Below, piece by piece: positions 1-8,090 of a stretch of 64,000 bases of DNA. The notes under the pieces are model-generated. The model saw only the letters and a list, made by a program, of their open reading frames with translations. It was not told the DNA's origin and did no database searches. A program made the translations under genes and the position numbers. Position 1 is the stretch's first letter; each line of letters starts with the position of its first letter. Source of the stretch: Salipiger thiooxidans (GTDB lineage Bacteria > Pseudomonadota > Alphaproteobacteria > Rhodobacterales > Rhodobacteraceae); NCBI RefSeq assembly GCF_900102075.1, contig NZ_FNAV01000006.1, forward strand, positions 186,001 to 250,000, written 5' to 3'.

Positions 1-1050
1 GTGTTCACCGTGCTCAGCCCGATCCGGCAGGGCGACGCCATCATCGGCACCGTGGCACTGGTCTCGGCCGCCACCGAGATCGACGCCGCCGTCAGCGCCG
101 AGCGCGAGCGCGTGCTGCAGATGTTCGTTATCGCGACGCTGGTCTCCATCGGGCTCAGCCTCGTGCTGGCCTCGACCATCGCCAACCCGATCTCCGACCT
201 CGCCGACGCCGCCGAGATCGGCCTCGACCGCAGCAACCGCAACCGCGGCTCGTCGCGGCGCATCCGCATCCCCGACCTGACCGCCCGCCCCGACGAGATC
301 GGGCGGCTCTCGGGCGCGCTGCGCGGCATGGTCGCGGCGCTCTACGACCGCATCGACAGCAACGAGCAATTCGCCGCCGACGTCGCGCACGAGATCAAGA
401 ACCCGCTGGCGAGCCTGCGCTCTGCCATCGGCTCGCTGCGCATCGTCCGCAAGGAAGAGCATCGCGACAAGCTGCTCAACGTCATCGAGCACGACGTGCG
501 CCGCCTTGATCGTCTGGTCAGCGACATCTCCAACGCCTCGCGGCTCGATTCCGAGCTGGTCAAGGAAGAGGAGCAGGAATTCGACCTGCTCGAGATGCTC
601 GGCAACCTGACCCAGTTCCTTGGCGAGGACGCGCGCCGCAAGGGGGTCGAGTTCATCACCGACCTGCCCGCCAACCCGATCCCGATCAACGGGCTCGAGC
701 CGCGGCTGGCGCAGGTCTTCGTGAACCTCATCACCAACGCCGTGTCCTTCTGCGAGGATGGCGATGCCATCCGCGTCTGGGCCCGCCGCCGCGACAACCG
801 CGTGCTGGTGGTGGTCGAGGACACCGGCCCCGGCATCCCCGAAGAGGCACTGACCAAGATCTTCAAGCGCTTCTACTCGCACCGTCCCGAGAACGACTTC
901 GGCAACAACTCCGGCCTTGGCCTCGCGATCTCAAAGCAGATCGTCGAGGCGCATGGCGGCGTGATCTGGGCCGAGAACATCCGCCCGACCGAAGCCGACG
1001 TGACCTCGGAGCCGCTCGGCGCCCGGTTCGTCGTGGGCCTTCCGATCTGA
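1..1050 (+). CDS. chvG: Sensor histidine kinase ChvG, C-terminal part (left-truncated)
   Basis: Envelope/acid-sensing histidine kinase of the ChvG-ChvI two-component system, acting in the inner membrane. The visible part starts in the periplasmic sensor region, followed by a membrane segment (about residues 40-60), a HAMP linker (60-118), a HisKA domain with VAHEIKNPL (phospho-acceptor His130 of the visible part) and an HATPase domain ending with DTGPGIPEEA and NNSGLGLAIS. The gene runs in from outside the window, so the GTG at position 1 is not the true start. It lies 15 bp before hprK; chvG next to the regulatory PTS genes is the usual alphaproteobacterial order, with chvI expected just outside the left edge. 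Confidence 0.93.
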   Translation: MFTVLSPIRQGDAIIGTVALVSAATEIDAAVSAERERVLQMFVIATLVSIGLSLVLASTIANPISDLADAAEIGLDRSNRNRGSSRRIRIPDLTARPDEIGRLSGALRGMVAALYDRIDSNEQFAADVAHEIKNPLASLRSAIGSLRIVRKEEHRDKLLNVIEHDVRRLDRLVSDISNASRLDSELVKEEEQEFDLLEMLGNLTQFLGEDARRKGVEFITDLPANPIPINGLEPRLAQVFVNLITNAVSFCEDGDAIRVWARRRDNRVLVVVEDTGPGIPEEALTKIFKRFYSHRPENDFGNNSGLGLAISKQIVEAHGGVIWAENIRPTEADVTSEPLGARFVVGLPI

Positions 1051-1065
1051 CCCGCTGACCCTGCC

Positions 1066-2427
1066 ATGTCCCGCACCGACACCTCCGTCCTCCACGCCAC
1101 CGCGGTGGCCGTGGCCGGCAACGGGCTGCTGATCCGGGGCGCCTCGGGCAGCGGCAAGTCGGGCCTTGCGCTCGAGATGATGGTCCGCGGCGCGGCGCTG
1201 GTGGCGGACGACCGGGTCATCGTCACCGCCCGCGACGGCGCGCTCTGGCTCTCGGCCCCCTCCCCCATCGCCGGACTGATCGAGGCGCGTGGGCTCGGGC
1301 TGCTGCGGGCCACGCCCGCGCGCGGCCCCGTCCGGCTGGTCGCGGTGCTCGATCTCGACGAACCCGAGACCGACCGCTTGCCGCAGTGCCGCGAAATCAT
1401 GCTGCAGGGGCAAAGAATCCCCTTGCTTCACAACTCCGTGCATACCAGTTTCCCCGCAGCGCTCGTTCAATATCTAACGAGTGGCCGAAGGGATCACGGA
1501 GACATGCAGGATCAGCCGACGGGAAGCCAACGTGTTGTCCTCGTCACCGGGCCTTCGGGCGCCGGGCGGTCCACTGCGATCAACGTCCTGGAAGATATCG
1601 GCTTCGAGGCCATCGACAACATCCCGCTGAGCCTGATCCCGCGCCTGCTCGACGGCGGCGCGCTGGCCCGGCCGGTGGCGCTTGGCGTGGACATCCGCAA
1701 CCGCGACTTCTCGGTCCAGGGTCTTCTGGACCTGCACCGCCGCCTCGGCAGCGAGGCGGGGATCGAGGCGCAGCTGCTGTTCCTCGACTGTTCGTCCGAG
1801 GTGCTGGCGCGGCGCTATTCCGAGACCCGCCGCCGCCATCCCATGGCCCCCGAAGAAAGCTACACGCAGGGCATCGCCCGCGAGACCGAGCTCCTGCGCG
1901 ACGCGCGCGATGCGGCGGACGTGCTCATCGACACCTCCGAGTTGTCGCCGCACGACCTGCGCGCCCAGATCGAGCGCGGTTTCGGCGATGACAGCGGCCA
2001 GATGCTGGCGGTCTCGCTGCACAGCTTCTCCTACAAGCGCGGCCTGCCGCACGGGCTCGACTGGGCCTTCGACTGCCGCTTCCTCGACAACCCCCACTGG
2101 GAGCCGGCGCTGCGCGCGCTGACCGGGCTCGACGCGGCGGTGACCGAGCATGTGGCCAGGGACGCGCGCTTTGCCCCGTTCATCGAAAAGCTCGTGGATC
2201 TGGCGGAATTCGTGCTTCCCGCCTGCAAGGAAGAGGGCAAGGCCCATCTCACCTTCGGCTTCGGGTGTACCGGCGGGCAACACCGTTCGGTTACTGTGAC
2301 GGAAACGGTGGCGCGTGCTCTTGCAGAGCGCGGCTGGCAGGTGTCAACTAGACACCGCGAGCTGGAGCGGCGGGGCATGTCTGTCCGCGCCGGACAAGGT
2401 GAAGCCAGCGGAGGACGGCAGGCGTGA
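1066..2427 (+). CDS. hprK-rapZ: HPr kinase/phosphorylase HprK fused in frame to RNase adapter RapZ
   Basis: One uninterrupted 453-codon frame holds two proteins that are normally separate. Residues 1-140 are the short alphaproteobacterial HprK, which phosphorylates the regulatory serine of HPr: P-loop GASGSGKS at 25-32 and Asp48-Asp49 in VADDR. Residues 147-453 are RapZ: P-loop variant GPSGAGRST at 162-170 (Arg instead of Lys, as I recall for alphaproteobacterial RapZ) and the C-terminal [10 protein letters not shown] signature. I read codons 126-147 one by one and found no stop. A TAA at 1475-1477 lies in another frame, so a single-base indel would separate the proteins. A real fusion, two translation starts, or a sequencing error are all possible. 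Confidence 0.85.
   Translation: MSRTDTSVLHATAVAVAGNGLLIRGASGSGKSGLALEMMVRGAALVADDRVIVTARDGALWLSAPSPIAGLIEARGLGLLRATPARGPVRLVAVLDLDEPETDRLPQCREIMLQGQRIPLLHNSVHTSFPAALVQYLTSGRRDHGDMQDQPTGSQRVVLVTGPSGAGRSTAINVLEDIGFEAIDNIPLSLIPRLLDGGALARPVALGVDIRNRDFSVQGLLDLHRRLGSEAGIEAQLLFLDCSSEVLARRYSETRRRHPMAPEESYTQGIARETELLRDARDAADVLIDTSELSPHDLRAQIERGFGDDSGQMLAVSLHSFSYKRGLPHGLDWAFDCRFLDNPHWEPALRALTGLDAAVTEHVARDARFAPFIEKLVDLAEFVLPACKEEGKAHLTFGFGCTGGQHRSVTVTETVARALAERGWQVSTRHRELERRGMSVRAGQGEASGGRQA
1504..2427 (+). CDS. rapZ: RapZ moiety, possible independent start
   Basis: ATG at 1504 starts a 307-residue protein that matches the usual RapZ length (about 285-305), in frame with the upstream HprK codons. A purine-rich GAAGGG at 1487-1492, 11 nt upstream, could serve as a ribosome-binding site, though spacing is long. 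RapZ in enterobacteria is a nucleotide-binding adapter that hands small RNAs to RNase E; its alphaproteobacterial role is less clear, but its constant place between hprK and the EIIA gene points to PTS-linked control. Its stop overlaps the GTG start of the next gene (GTGA), indicating translational coupling. Confidence 0.8.
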   Translation: MQDQPTGSQRVVLVTGPSGAGRSTAINVLEDIGFEAIDNIPLSLIPRLLDGGALARPVALGVDIRNRDFSVQGLLDLHRRLGSEAGIEAQLLFLDCSSEVLARRYSETRRRHPMAPEESYTQGIARETELLRDARDAADVLIDTSELSPHDLRAQIERGFGDDSGQMLAVSLHSFSYKRGLPHGLDWAFDCRFLDNPHWEPALRALTGLDAAVTEHVARDARFAPFIEKLVDLAEFVLPACKEEGKAHLTFGFGCTGGQHRSVTVTETVARALAERGWQVSTRHRELERRGMSVRAGQGEASGGRQA

Positions 2428-2822
2428 TCGGCATCGTGATCGTGGCCCATGGCGGATTGGCGCGGGAGTATCTCGCGGCGGTCGAGCATGTGGTGGGCGC
2501 ACAGCCCGGCGTCGTCGCCGTGTCGATCGAAGCCGTGCACGACCGCCGCACGAAGCAGGCCGAGATCTGCACCGCCGCCGACGATGTCGACACCGGCGAC
2601 GGCGTGGTGGTTGTCACCGATCTCTATGGCGGCTCGCCATCCAACCTCTCGCTGCTGGCCTGCCAGCCCGAGAACCGTCGCATTCTTTACGGCATGAACC
2701 TGCCGATGCTCATCAAGCTGGCCAAAAGCAGGCAGATGCCAGTGCCGGATGCGGTAAAAGGCGCCCTCGAGGCGGGTCGTAAATACATTGACAGTATCAA
2801 CGTCAAACCCGATCCCCTCTAG
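2424..2822 (+). CDS. PTS EIIA component, mannose family (regulatory)
   Basis: Cytoplasmic phosphotransferase IIA domain of 132 residues, accepting phosphate from HPr. The N-terminal [10 protein letters not shown] places the phosphorylatable His at residue 9, and [12 protein letters not shown] is the typical second motif. Starts with GTG overlapping the rapZ stop by four bases. No EIIB or EIIC gene is nearby, so, as in most Alphaproteobacteria, this is probably a regulatory rather than sugar-transporting PTS. It forms an operon with hprK-rapZ upstream and HPr 30 bp downstream. Confidence 0.92.
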   Translation: MIGIVIVAHGGLAREYLAAVEHVVGAQPGVVAVSIEAVHDRRTKQAEICTAADDVDTGDGVVVVTDLYGGSPSNLSLLACQPENRRILYGMNLPMLIKLAKSRQMPVPDAVKGALEAGRKYIDSINVKPDPL

Positions 2823-2852
2823 GACAGGCCCCGCGCCCAAGGAAAAGACCGC

Positions 2853-3131
2853 ATGAGCAAGACCGAGCACCGTGTGCTGAAGATCGTCAACGAGAAGGGC
2901 CTGCACGCCCGCGCCTCCGCCAAACTGGTCGAGGTGGTCGAGGGATTCGACGCGCGGGCCGAGGTCTCCAAGGACGGGATGAGCGCCGGGGGAGACAGCA
3001 TCATGGGGCTTTTGATGTTGGCAGCTTCCAAAGGAAGCTCTATTGAAGTCGAGACTTCGGGACCGGACGCGTCTGCGCTGGCCGATGCGTTGGAAGCATT
3101 GGTCGCGAACCGCTTCGGCGAAGACAACTGA
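2853..3131 (+). CDS. ptsH: HPr phosphocarrier protein
   Basis: Small 92-residue phosphocarrier. NEKGLHARAS contains the catalytic His18, and GGDSIMGLLML holds Ser49, the site expected to be phosphorylated by HprK. Both sites are intact, so HPr can link enzyme I-driven phosphotransfer with HprK control. An AAGGAAA ribosome-binding site precedes the ATG. Last gene of the regulatory PTS operon that begins with chvI-chvG. Confidence 0.95.
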   Translation: MSKTEHRVLKIVNEKGLHARASAKLVEVVEGFDARAEVSKDGMSAGGDSIMGLLMLAASKGSSIEVETSGPDASALADALEALVANRFGEDN

Positions 3132-3178
3132 CCCCGGGAAACACCCCCGGACGCTGCAAGACGGAACAGGGCGGGCAC

Positions 3179-4066
3179 ATGGTTGACAGCTATCAGGCCA
3201 CGGCCGGTGCAACGGGCGGTTCCGTCACGCGCCCCGGGCACGCTCCGTACGACAAGCGCAGGCTGAGCTACGCCAACACTTTCACCAATCCCTGGAAGGC
3301 CAACACCATCCGCGCGCTGGAATGGATGACGGGCAAGCTGCCTCTGATCCGCCTCGTGCGCCGTGTCGAGCGCGCCGGTGTGCCCGACGGACAGGAATTC
3401 TGGCCCCACGCGCTGGCCCACATGGACATCCGGCTCGACACGCCCGAAGAGCAGATCCGCCGCATCCCCGAGAAGGGCCCGGTCGTGGTGGTCGCGAACC
3501 ATCCGCACGGGCTGGTCGACGGCATGATCCTCGGCGAGCTGATCGGCCGCGTCCGCACCGACTACAAGATCCTCACCCGCGCCCTGCTGACCGGGGTGAA
3601 GGAGATCGAGGATTTCATGATCCCGGTCCCCTTCCCGCACGAGGAATCGGCGCGGGAACAAAGCCTCGAGATGCGCGCCCGCGCCATGGATCACCTCAAG
3701 AAGGGTGGCGTCGTGGCGCTGTTCCCGTCGGGCGTGGTGGCGGCGTCCCAGACGCTCTTCGGCCCGGCCATCGAGGCCGGCTGGAACCCCTTCACCGCGA
3801 AGATGATCCAGCGCTCCGGCGCCACCGTGGTGCCGATCTACTTCCCCGGCCAGAACAGCCGCGCCTACCAGATGGCCAACCGCATCTCGCCGACGCTGCG
3901 GCAGGGGCTGCTGATCCACGAGGTGATGCACGCCTGCGGCCGCCCGCAGCGCCCCGTCGTGGGCGAGCCGATCTCGCCCGACGAGGTCCGCAACTGGGGG
4001 GGCAAGCCGCGCGAATTCGTCGCCTGGCTGCGCGAGAAGACCCTCGGCCTACGCCACGACAGGTAA
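3179..4066 (+). CDS. PlsC-type lysophospholipid acyltransferase family protein
   Basis: 295-residue acyltransferase (PF01553 family) likely acting on a glycerolipid or related lyso-lipid at the membrane. The acyltransferase motif appears as NHPHGLVD at 107-114, a His-X5-Asp variant of the classic NHX4D; FPSG at 182-185 is the second conserved block, and VVPIYFPGQNS follows near 215. No membrane-spanning segment stands out, so it is probably peripheral. It lies 47 bp after ptsH on the same strand and may be cotranscribed. Exact acceptor is not predictable from sequence. Confidence 0.8.
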   Translation: MVDSYQATAGATGGSVTRPGHAPYDKRRLSYANTFTNPWKANTIRALEWMTGKLPLIRLVRRVERAGVPDGQEFWPHALAHMDIRLDTPEEQIRRIPEKGPVVVVANHPHGLVDGMILGELIGRVRTDYKILTRALLTGVKEIEDFMIPVPFPHEESAREQSLEMRARAMDHLKKGGVVALFPSGVVAASQTLFGPAIEAGWNPFTAKMIQRSGATVVPIYFPGQNSRAYQMANRISPTLRQGLLIHEVMHACGRPQRPVVGEPISPDEVRNWGGKPREFVAWLREKTLGLRHDR

Positions 4067-4188
4067 GCGGCTCCGCGTCCTTCAACCTATTGCCGACTTG
4101 GCTGCGAAACCGCCGCCTTTTCATGGCATTGGCGACGTGCCGGACATGATCTGAATCTGCCGCCCCACCGTCACGCGCAGCTCTCCGG

Positions 4189-4205
4189 ACGTGCCCCGGG
4201 CACGT
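4189..4205. repeat. 17-nt perfect palindrome in the 4067-4300 intergenic region
   Basis: ACGTGCCC and GGGCACGT flank a single central C. It sits between the convergent ends of the acyltransferase gene (plus) and the 3-hydroxybutyryl-CoA dehydrogenase gene (minus). No T-run follows, so it is not a typical terminator. The rest of this 234-bp gap shows nothing I recognise. Confidence 0.5.
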
Positions 4206-4300
4206 GCCACCCCAGCCGCACAAGCGGCTTTCCAGACATGCCCAAAAGAGCCCGCACTCCTACAGAGGCGGGTCCTGAACTGGCGCCCTGAAGGCACGCC

Positions 4301-5176
4301 TCAGCGGGTGGGTACCGGCTCGTCGCCGCGGTAGTCGTAGAATCCGCGCTTGGTCTTGCGCCCCAGCCAGCCGGCCTCGACATACTTGGTCAGCAGCGGG
4401 CACGGGCGGTACTTGGTGTCCGCAAGCCCGTCGTGCAGCACGTTCATGATCGCAAGGCAGGTGTCGAGCCCGATGAAATCCGCCAGCTCCAGCGGCCCCA
4501 TCGGGTGGTTGGCGCCGAGCTTCATCGCCATGTCGATGGAGCGCACGTTCCCGACGCCCTCGTACAGCGTGTAGACCGCCTCGTTGATCATCGGCACCAG
4601 GATCCGGTTCACGATGAAGGCCGGGAAATCCTCGGCGCTGGCGGCAGTCTTGCCGAGCCGTTCCACCACCCCGAGACAGGTCTCGTAGGTTTCCTTGTCG
4701 GTGGCGATGCCCCGGATCAGCTCGACCAGCTGCATCAGCGGCACCGGGTTCATGAAGTGGAACCCGAGGAACTTCTCGGGCCGGTCGGTGCGCGAGGCAA
4801 GCCGGGTGATCGAGATCGACGAGGTATTCGAGGTCAGGATGGTGTTCGGCAGCAGGTGCGGCGCGAGGCTGTCGAAGATCTTCTGCTTGACGGTCTCCTG
4901 CTCGGTCGCGGCCTCGATCACCAGATCGGTCTGCCCCACCGCGGCGATGTCGAGCGTCACGCTGATTCTGCCCAGCGCCTGGTCGCGTTCGTCCTGGCTG
5001 ATCTTCTCGCGGCTGACCTGGCGGTCCAGATTGCGACCAATAAGCGTGATCGCCTTGTCGAGCGCTTCCTGGCTCACGTCCGAAAGCCGAACCTCGTAGC
5101 CCGCCAGCGCCATCACATGGGCAATGCCATTGCCCATCTGCCCGGCGCCTACAACTCCGATCGTCCTGATATCCAT
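4301..5176 (-). CDS. hbd: 3-hydroxybutyryl-CoA dehydrogenase
   Basis: NAD(P)-dependent oxidation of 3-hydroxyacyl-CoA to acetoacetyl-CoA, in short-chain fatty acid or polyhydroxybutyrate metabolism. 291 residues, normal for the single-domain family. The Rossmann motif GAGQMG is at 10-15, NTSS at 117-120, and the HFMNPVPLM signature carries catalytic His140; GANHPMGPLELADFIG near 225 is the second conserved block. ATG at 5176 was chosen because MDIRTIGVVGAG is the normal N-terminus. Transcribed away from the DUF6473 gene; no partner genes (thiolase, etf) lie next to it here. Confidence 0.93.
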   Translation of the reverse strand: MDIRTIGVVGAGQMGNGIAHVMALAGYEVRLSDVSQEALDKAITLIGRNLDRQVSREKISQDERDQALGRISVTLDIAAVGQTDLVIEAATEQETVKQKIFDSLAPHLLPNTILTSNTSSISITRLASRTDRPEKFLGFHFMNPVPLMQLVELIRGIATDKETYETCLGVVERLGKTAASAEDFPAFIVNRILVPMINEAVYTLYEGVGNVRSIDMAMKLGANHPMGPLELADFIGLDTCLAIMNVLHDGLADTKYRPCPLLTKYVEAGWLGRKTKRGFYDYRGDEPVPTR

Positions 5177-5332
5177 CGCCCGCTTCCCTCGAATTTCGCG
5201 CCAACCATAGTCACGCGCCGGGACCCGCCGCAAGCCGGGTTCCCAAGATTTGTCACGCTTTTTCGCGTTAGCAAATTGGCAAGATGATTGACGGAGGTTG
5301 GGCACGGGTGAGTACGAACGAAGGTGGGTGTG

Positions 5333-6160
5333 ATGACCTATGCTGCAACGGCGCAAGGTGCGCTGGATTATTTCGCGTGTCGCTACGGGCGCTCGCGGGT
5401 GCTGTTCCGCGGGCCGCGACGTCCGCTCGACGGTCCCTATGTCGGCTTCCTTGGCGGCACCGACACCTATGGCCGCTTCATCGAGACGCCCTTCCCCGCG
5501 CTCTGCGAAGCGGCGCTCGACATTCCCTGCGTCAATTTCGGGGTGATCAACGCGGGGCTCGACCTCTACCTCAACGACCCCGGCGCGCTGCACGTGGCCG
5601 AGCGCGCCTCGGTCACGGTGCTGCAGATCATGGGCGCGCAGAACATGTCGAACCGCTATTACAGCGTGCATCCGCGCCGCAACGACCGCTTCCTGCGCGC
5701 CTCCGACCGCCTGCAGGATCTCTACCCCGAGGTCGATTTCACCGAGTTCCACTTCAACCGCCACATGCTGGGCCGGCTGCACGACCTCTCGCCCGAGCGC
5801 TTCTCCGAAGTGACAGGCGAGCTGCGCCTCGCCTGGGTGGCGCGGATGAAGCACCTGCTGACGCTGCTGCGCGGCCGGGTGCTGCTGCTCTGGATCTCCG
5901 ACCGGCTGCCGCCGGAAAAGCCCGTGGACACGATCGAGCACGAGCCGCTCTTCATCCACCGCGGCATGATCGAGACCCTGCGCCCCCGCGCCGCCGGCTA
6001 TCTCGAGATGCCGGTCTCGGACAAGGCAAGGCAGCGCGGGGCGCCCGGCATGGTCTACAACGACTTCGAGGCCAGCGCCGCGGCCGAGCTGCTCGGTCCT
6101 ATCGCGCATGAGGAAACCGCCGAGGCGCTGGTGCCGCAACTGCGCGACCTGCTCGGCTGA
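5333..6160 (+). CDS. DUF6473 family protein
   Basis: 275-residue protein of unknown function, which I recognise as the DUF6473 family common in Rhodobacteraceae. Features include FRGPRRPLDGPYVGFLGGTDTYG near 25-50 and a run FHFNRHMLGRL near 140. ATG 5333 is preferred over an in-frame GTG nine bases earlier: it gives the MTYA start I recall for the family and follows a GAAGGTGGG ribosome-binding site. Earlier members were compared with sulfotransferase-like folds, but no PAPS-binding motif is obvious. Soluble; no signal peptide. Confidence 0.8.
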   Translation: MTYAATAQGALDYFACRYGRSRVLFRGPRRPLDGPYVGFLGGTDTYGRFIETPFPALCEAALDIPCVNFGVINAGLDLYLNDPGALHVAERASVTVLQIMGAQNMSNRYYSVHPRRNDRFLRASDRLQDLYPEVDFTEFHFNRHMLGRLHDLSPERFSEVTGELRLAWVARMKHLLTLLRGRVLLLWISDRLPPEKPVDTIEHEPLFIHRGMIETLRPRAAGYLEMPVSDKARQRGAPGMVYNDFEASAAAELLGPIAHEETAEALVPQLRDLLG

Positions 6161-6343
6161 CCAGACACTGCCCGGTTTTTGACCGCACCGCCCCGGGAAG
6201 GGCGCCGAATGACGGTGCCTGCTGCACTGCGGCAAGCGGACGCGGCGACGGGTCATGGAAACCTCTTCGAGGGGGCGTATAGCTGTGCGGGACGACGCCC
6301 GGCCGCGCCTTTCCGCGGTCCGGGCCGAAGACCGGAGAACCGC

Positions 6344-7735
6344 ATGCATATCGAGAACCGCACCTTCGACGAACTCAAGGTGGGGGACAGCGCCGAGCTG
6401 CGCCGTCTCGTGACCGCCGACGACCTGCTGGCCTATGCCAACGTCTCGGGCAACCACAACCCGCTGCACCTCTACGATCAAGACGGCGATGGCGACGGCC
6501 GCCCCGAGGCCATGGCGCCCGGCTCCTACGTCTCGGCCCTGGTCGGCGCGGTGCTGGGCAACGTCCTGCCCGGCGCCGGCACGCTCTACCGCGCCCAGAG
6601 CTGGGTGTTCCACGCCCGCATCTTCGCCGACGACGAGATCGTCATGCGCGTCACCGTCACCGACAAGAACGAGCGCGACACCACGGTGACGCTCGCGACC
6701 GAGGTCCGGCGCATCGGCGACGACGCGCTGGTGCTTTCCGGCGTGGCCGAGGTGCTCGCCCCGCGGCGCAAGATCGAATACAACAGCCACGACCTGCCCG
6801 GGCTGATCGTGCAGCGCCACCGCCACTTCGAGAAGCTCCTGCGCAAGGCCGAGCCGCTGAAGGCACTGCGCACCGCCGTGGTCTGCCCCGAGGAGCCGAA
6901 CTCGCTCGGCGGCGCGCTCAAGGCCCGTGCCCACACCCTGATCGACCCGATCCTGATCGGCTCCACCGCCAAGATCGTCGAGGTCGCGACGGCGATGGGC
7001 GTCACCCTCGACGGCATCGAGATCATCGAGGAACCGCTGCACCGCAACGCCGCACGCAAGGCGGTGGAGCTGGTACACGAGGGCCGCGCGCAGGCGATCA
7101 TGAAGGGCCACCTGCACACCGACATGCTGCTGCGCCCGATCCTCGACAAGCAGACCGGCCTGCGCATGGGGCGGCGCTTCACCCATATCTTCGTGATGGA
7201 CGTGCCGGGCCACCCGCAGCCGCTGCTGGTGACCGATGCCGCCATCAACATCGCACCGGACCTGAAGACCAAGGTCGACATCACCCAGAACGCCATCGAC
7301 CTCGCCATTTCGATCGGCGTGGAACAGCCCAAGGTCGGCGTGCTCTCGGCCACCGAGACGGTGAACCCCGACATCCCCTCCTCGATCGACGCGGCGCTGC
7401 TGTCGAAGATGGCCGACCGCGGCCAGATCACCGGCGGGCTGGTGGACGGCCCGCTGGCCATGGACAACGCCGTCGACATCGCCGCCGCCCGCACCAAGGG
7501 CATCACCTCGGCGGTGGCCGGCCAGGCAGACATCCTCGTGGTGCCGAACCTCGACGCCGGCAACATGCTTGCGAAACAGCTCACCTACATCTCCCACGCC
7601 GAGGCCGCGGGTCTGGTGCTGGGCGCGCGGGTGCCGATCATCCTCAACAGTCGCGCCGACGACGACATGAGCCGCCTCGCCTCCTGCGCCGTCGCCGCCC
7701 TGCACCATGCAAGGGTCTCCGGCCACGCCGCCTGA
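6344..7735 (+). CDS. Bifunctional enoyl-CoA hydratase (MaoC)/phosphate acyltransferase
   Basis: 463-residue two-domain enzyme. Residues 1-145 are a MaoC hot-dog hydratase (YANVSGNHNPLHLYD carries the hydratase motif); residues 155-463 are a phosphate acetyl/butyryltransferase domain with IMKGHLHTD, GPLAMDNAVD and DAGNMLAKQL blocks. The pair suggests moving acyl groups between CoA and phosphate. ATG 6344 follows a CCGGAG ribosome-binding site. In many relatives the next gene is acetate/butyrate kinase ackA; here none follows, only a repeat-rich gap. Confidence 0.9.
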   Translation: MHIENRTFDELKVGDSAELRRLVTADDLLAYANVSGNHNPLHLYDQDGDGDGRPEAMAPGSYVSALVGAVLGNVLPGAGTLYRAQSWVFHARIFADDEIVMRVTVTDKNERDTTVTLATEVRRIGDDALVLSGVAEVLAPRRKIEYNSHDLPGLIVQRHRHFEKLLRKAEPLKALRTAVVCPEEPNSLGGALKARAHTLIDPILIGSTAKIVEVATAMGVTLDGIEIIEEPLHRNAARKAVELVHEGRAQAIMKGHLHTDMLLRPILDKQTGLRMGRRFTHIFVMDVPGHPQPLLVTDAAINIAPDLKTKVDITQNAIDLAISIGVEQPKVGVLSATETVNPDIPSSIDAALLSKMADRGQITGGLVDGPLAMDNAVDIAAARTKGITSAVAGQADILVVPNLDAGNMLAKQLTYISHAEAAGLVLGARVPIILNSRADDDMSRLASCAVAALHHARVSGHAA

Positions 7736-7769
7736 GCCAAGGGCGCCGCGCCCAGTCACCCGCGCGGCG

Positions 7770-8012
7770 CCAGCGGCTCCATCCTGCCGAACGCCCCCGC
7801 CGGAGGCCCCCACTCCTTCCACCGCCCCCAATACAAACACTCCACCCACTCCACGCCCCGACAATCGCGCCGCGCCCTCCCTTCATCTTGCCAGGTAAAC
7901 TCCCGCCGGAGGCTCCCACTCCCTCCACCGGCCTCCTCCCCCGAACAAGCGCGCCGCGGCCCTCCTTCATCTTGCCAGGTAAACTCCCGCCGGAGGCTCC
8001 CGCCCCCTCCAT
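7770..8012 (+). repeat. Three imperfect tandem copies of an intergenic repeat (in the 7736-8083 gap)
   Basis: Three degenerate copies of a unit carrying CTTCATCTTGCCAGGTAAAC then TCCCGCCGGAGGC, with the CGGAGGC core at 7801-7807, 7908-7914 and 7991-7997 (spacing 107 and 83 bp). The second and third copies are almost identical over about 55 bp including flanks. Same family, in inverse orientation, as elements near 19946, 27538, 43982 and 58883. The rest of this 348-bp gap is the arsenic promoter. Confidence 0.8.
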
Positions 8013-8060
8013 GTGCGCAGACCCAAGGCAAAGCCCCACATCCCCACTTGCGCTCATCCA

Positions 8061-8090
8061 TATAATTCCATAATTCATGAAATATGGAAT
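8061..8090 (+). promoter_or_regulatory. Arsenic operon promoter and near-perfect palindromic operator over the start codon
   Basis: A consensus -10 TATAAT lies at 8061-8066. Overlapping it, bases 8065-8090 form a 26-bp palindrome with one mismatched pair: ATTCCATA / TATGGAAT arms around a central TTCATGAA. The ATG of the ArsR-ArsC gene (8084-8086) is inside the right arm. The AT-rich block stands out in GC-rich DNA. Inference: ArsR binding would cover the start site and ribosome entry, giving tight autorepression. No good -35 is visible. Confidence 0.75.

Noticed and set aside
5255-5285. GTTAGCAAATTGGCAAG considered as a PccR/RamB-type TTTGCAAA site
   Set aside because: Only a partial half-site match to the paired octamer; the region is an ordinary divergent promoter gap.
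4301-7864. A minus-strand open frame of nearly 1,200 codons
   Set aside because: Only its last 291 codons code for a recognisable protein (3-hydroxybutyryl-CoA dehydrogenase). The rest is antisense to the DUF6473 and MaoC/phosphotransacylase genes, a common side effect of high GC.
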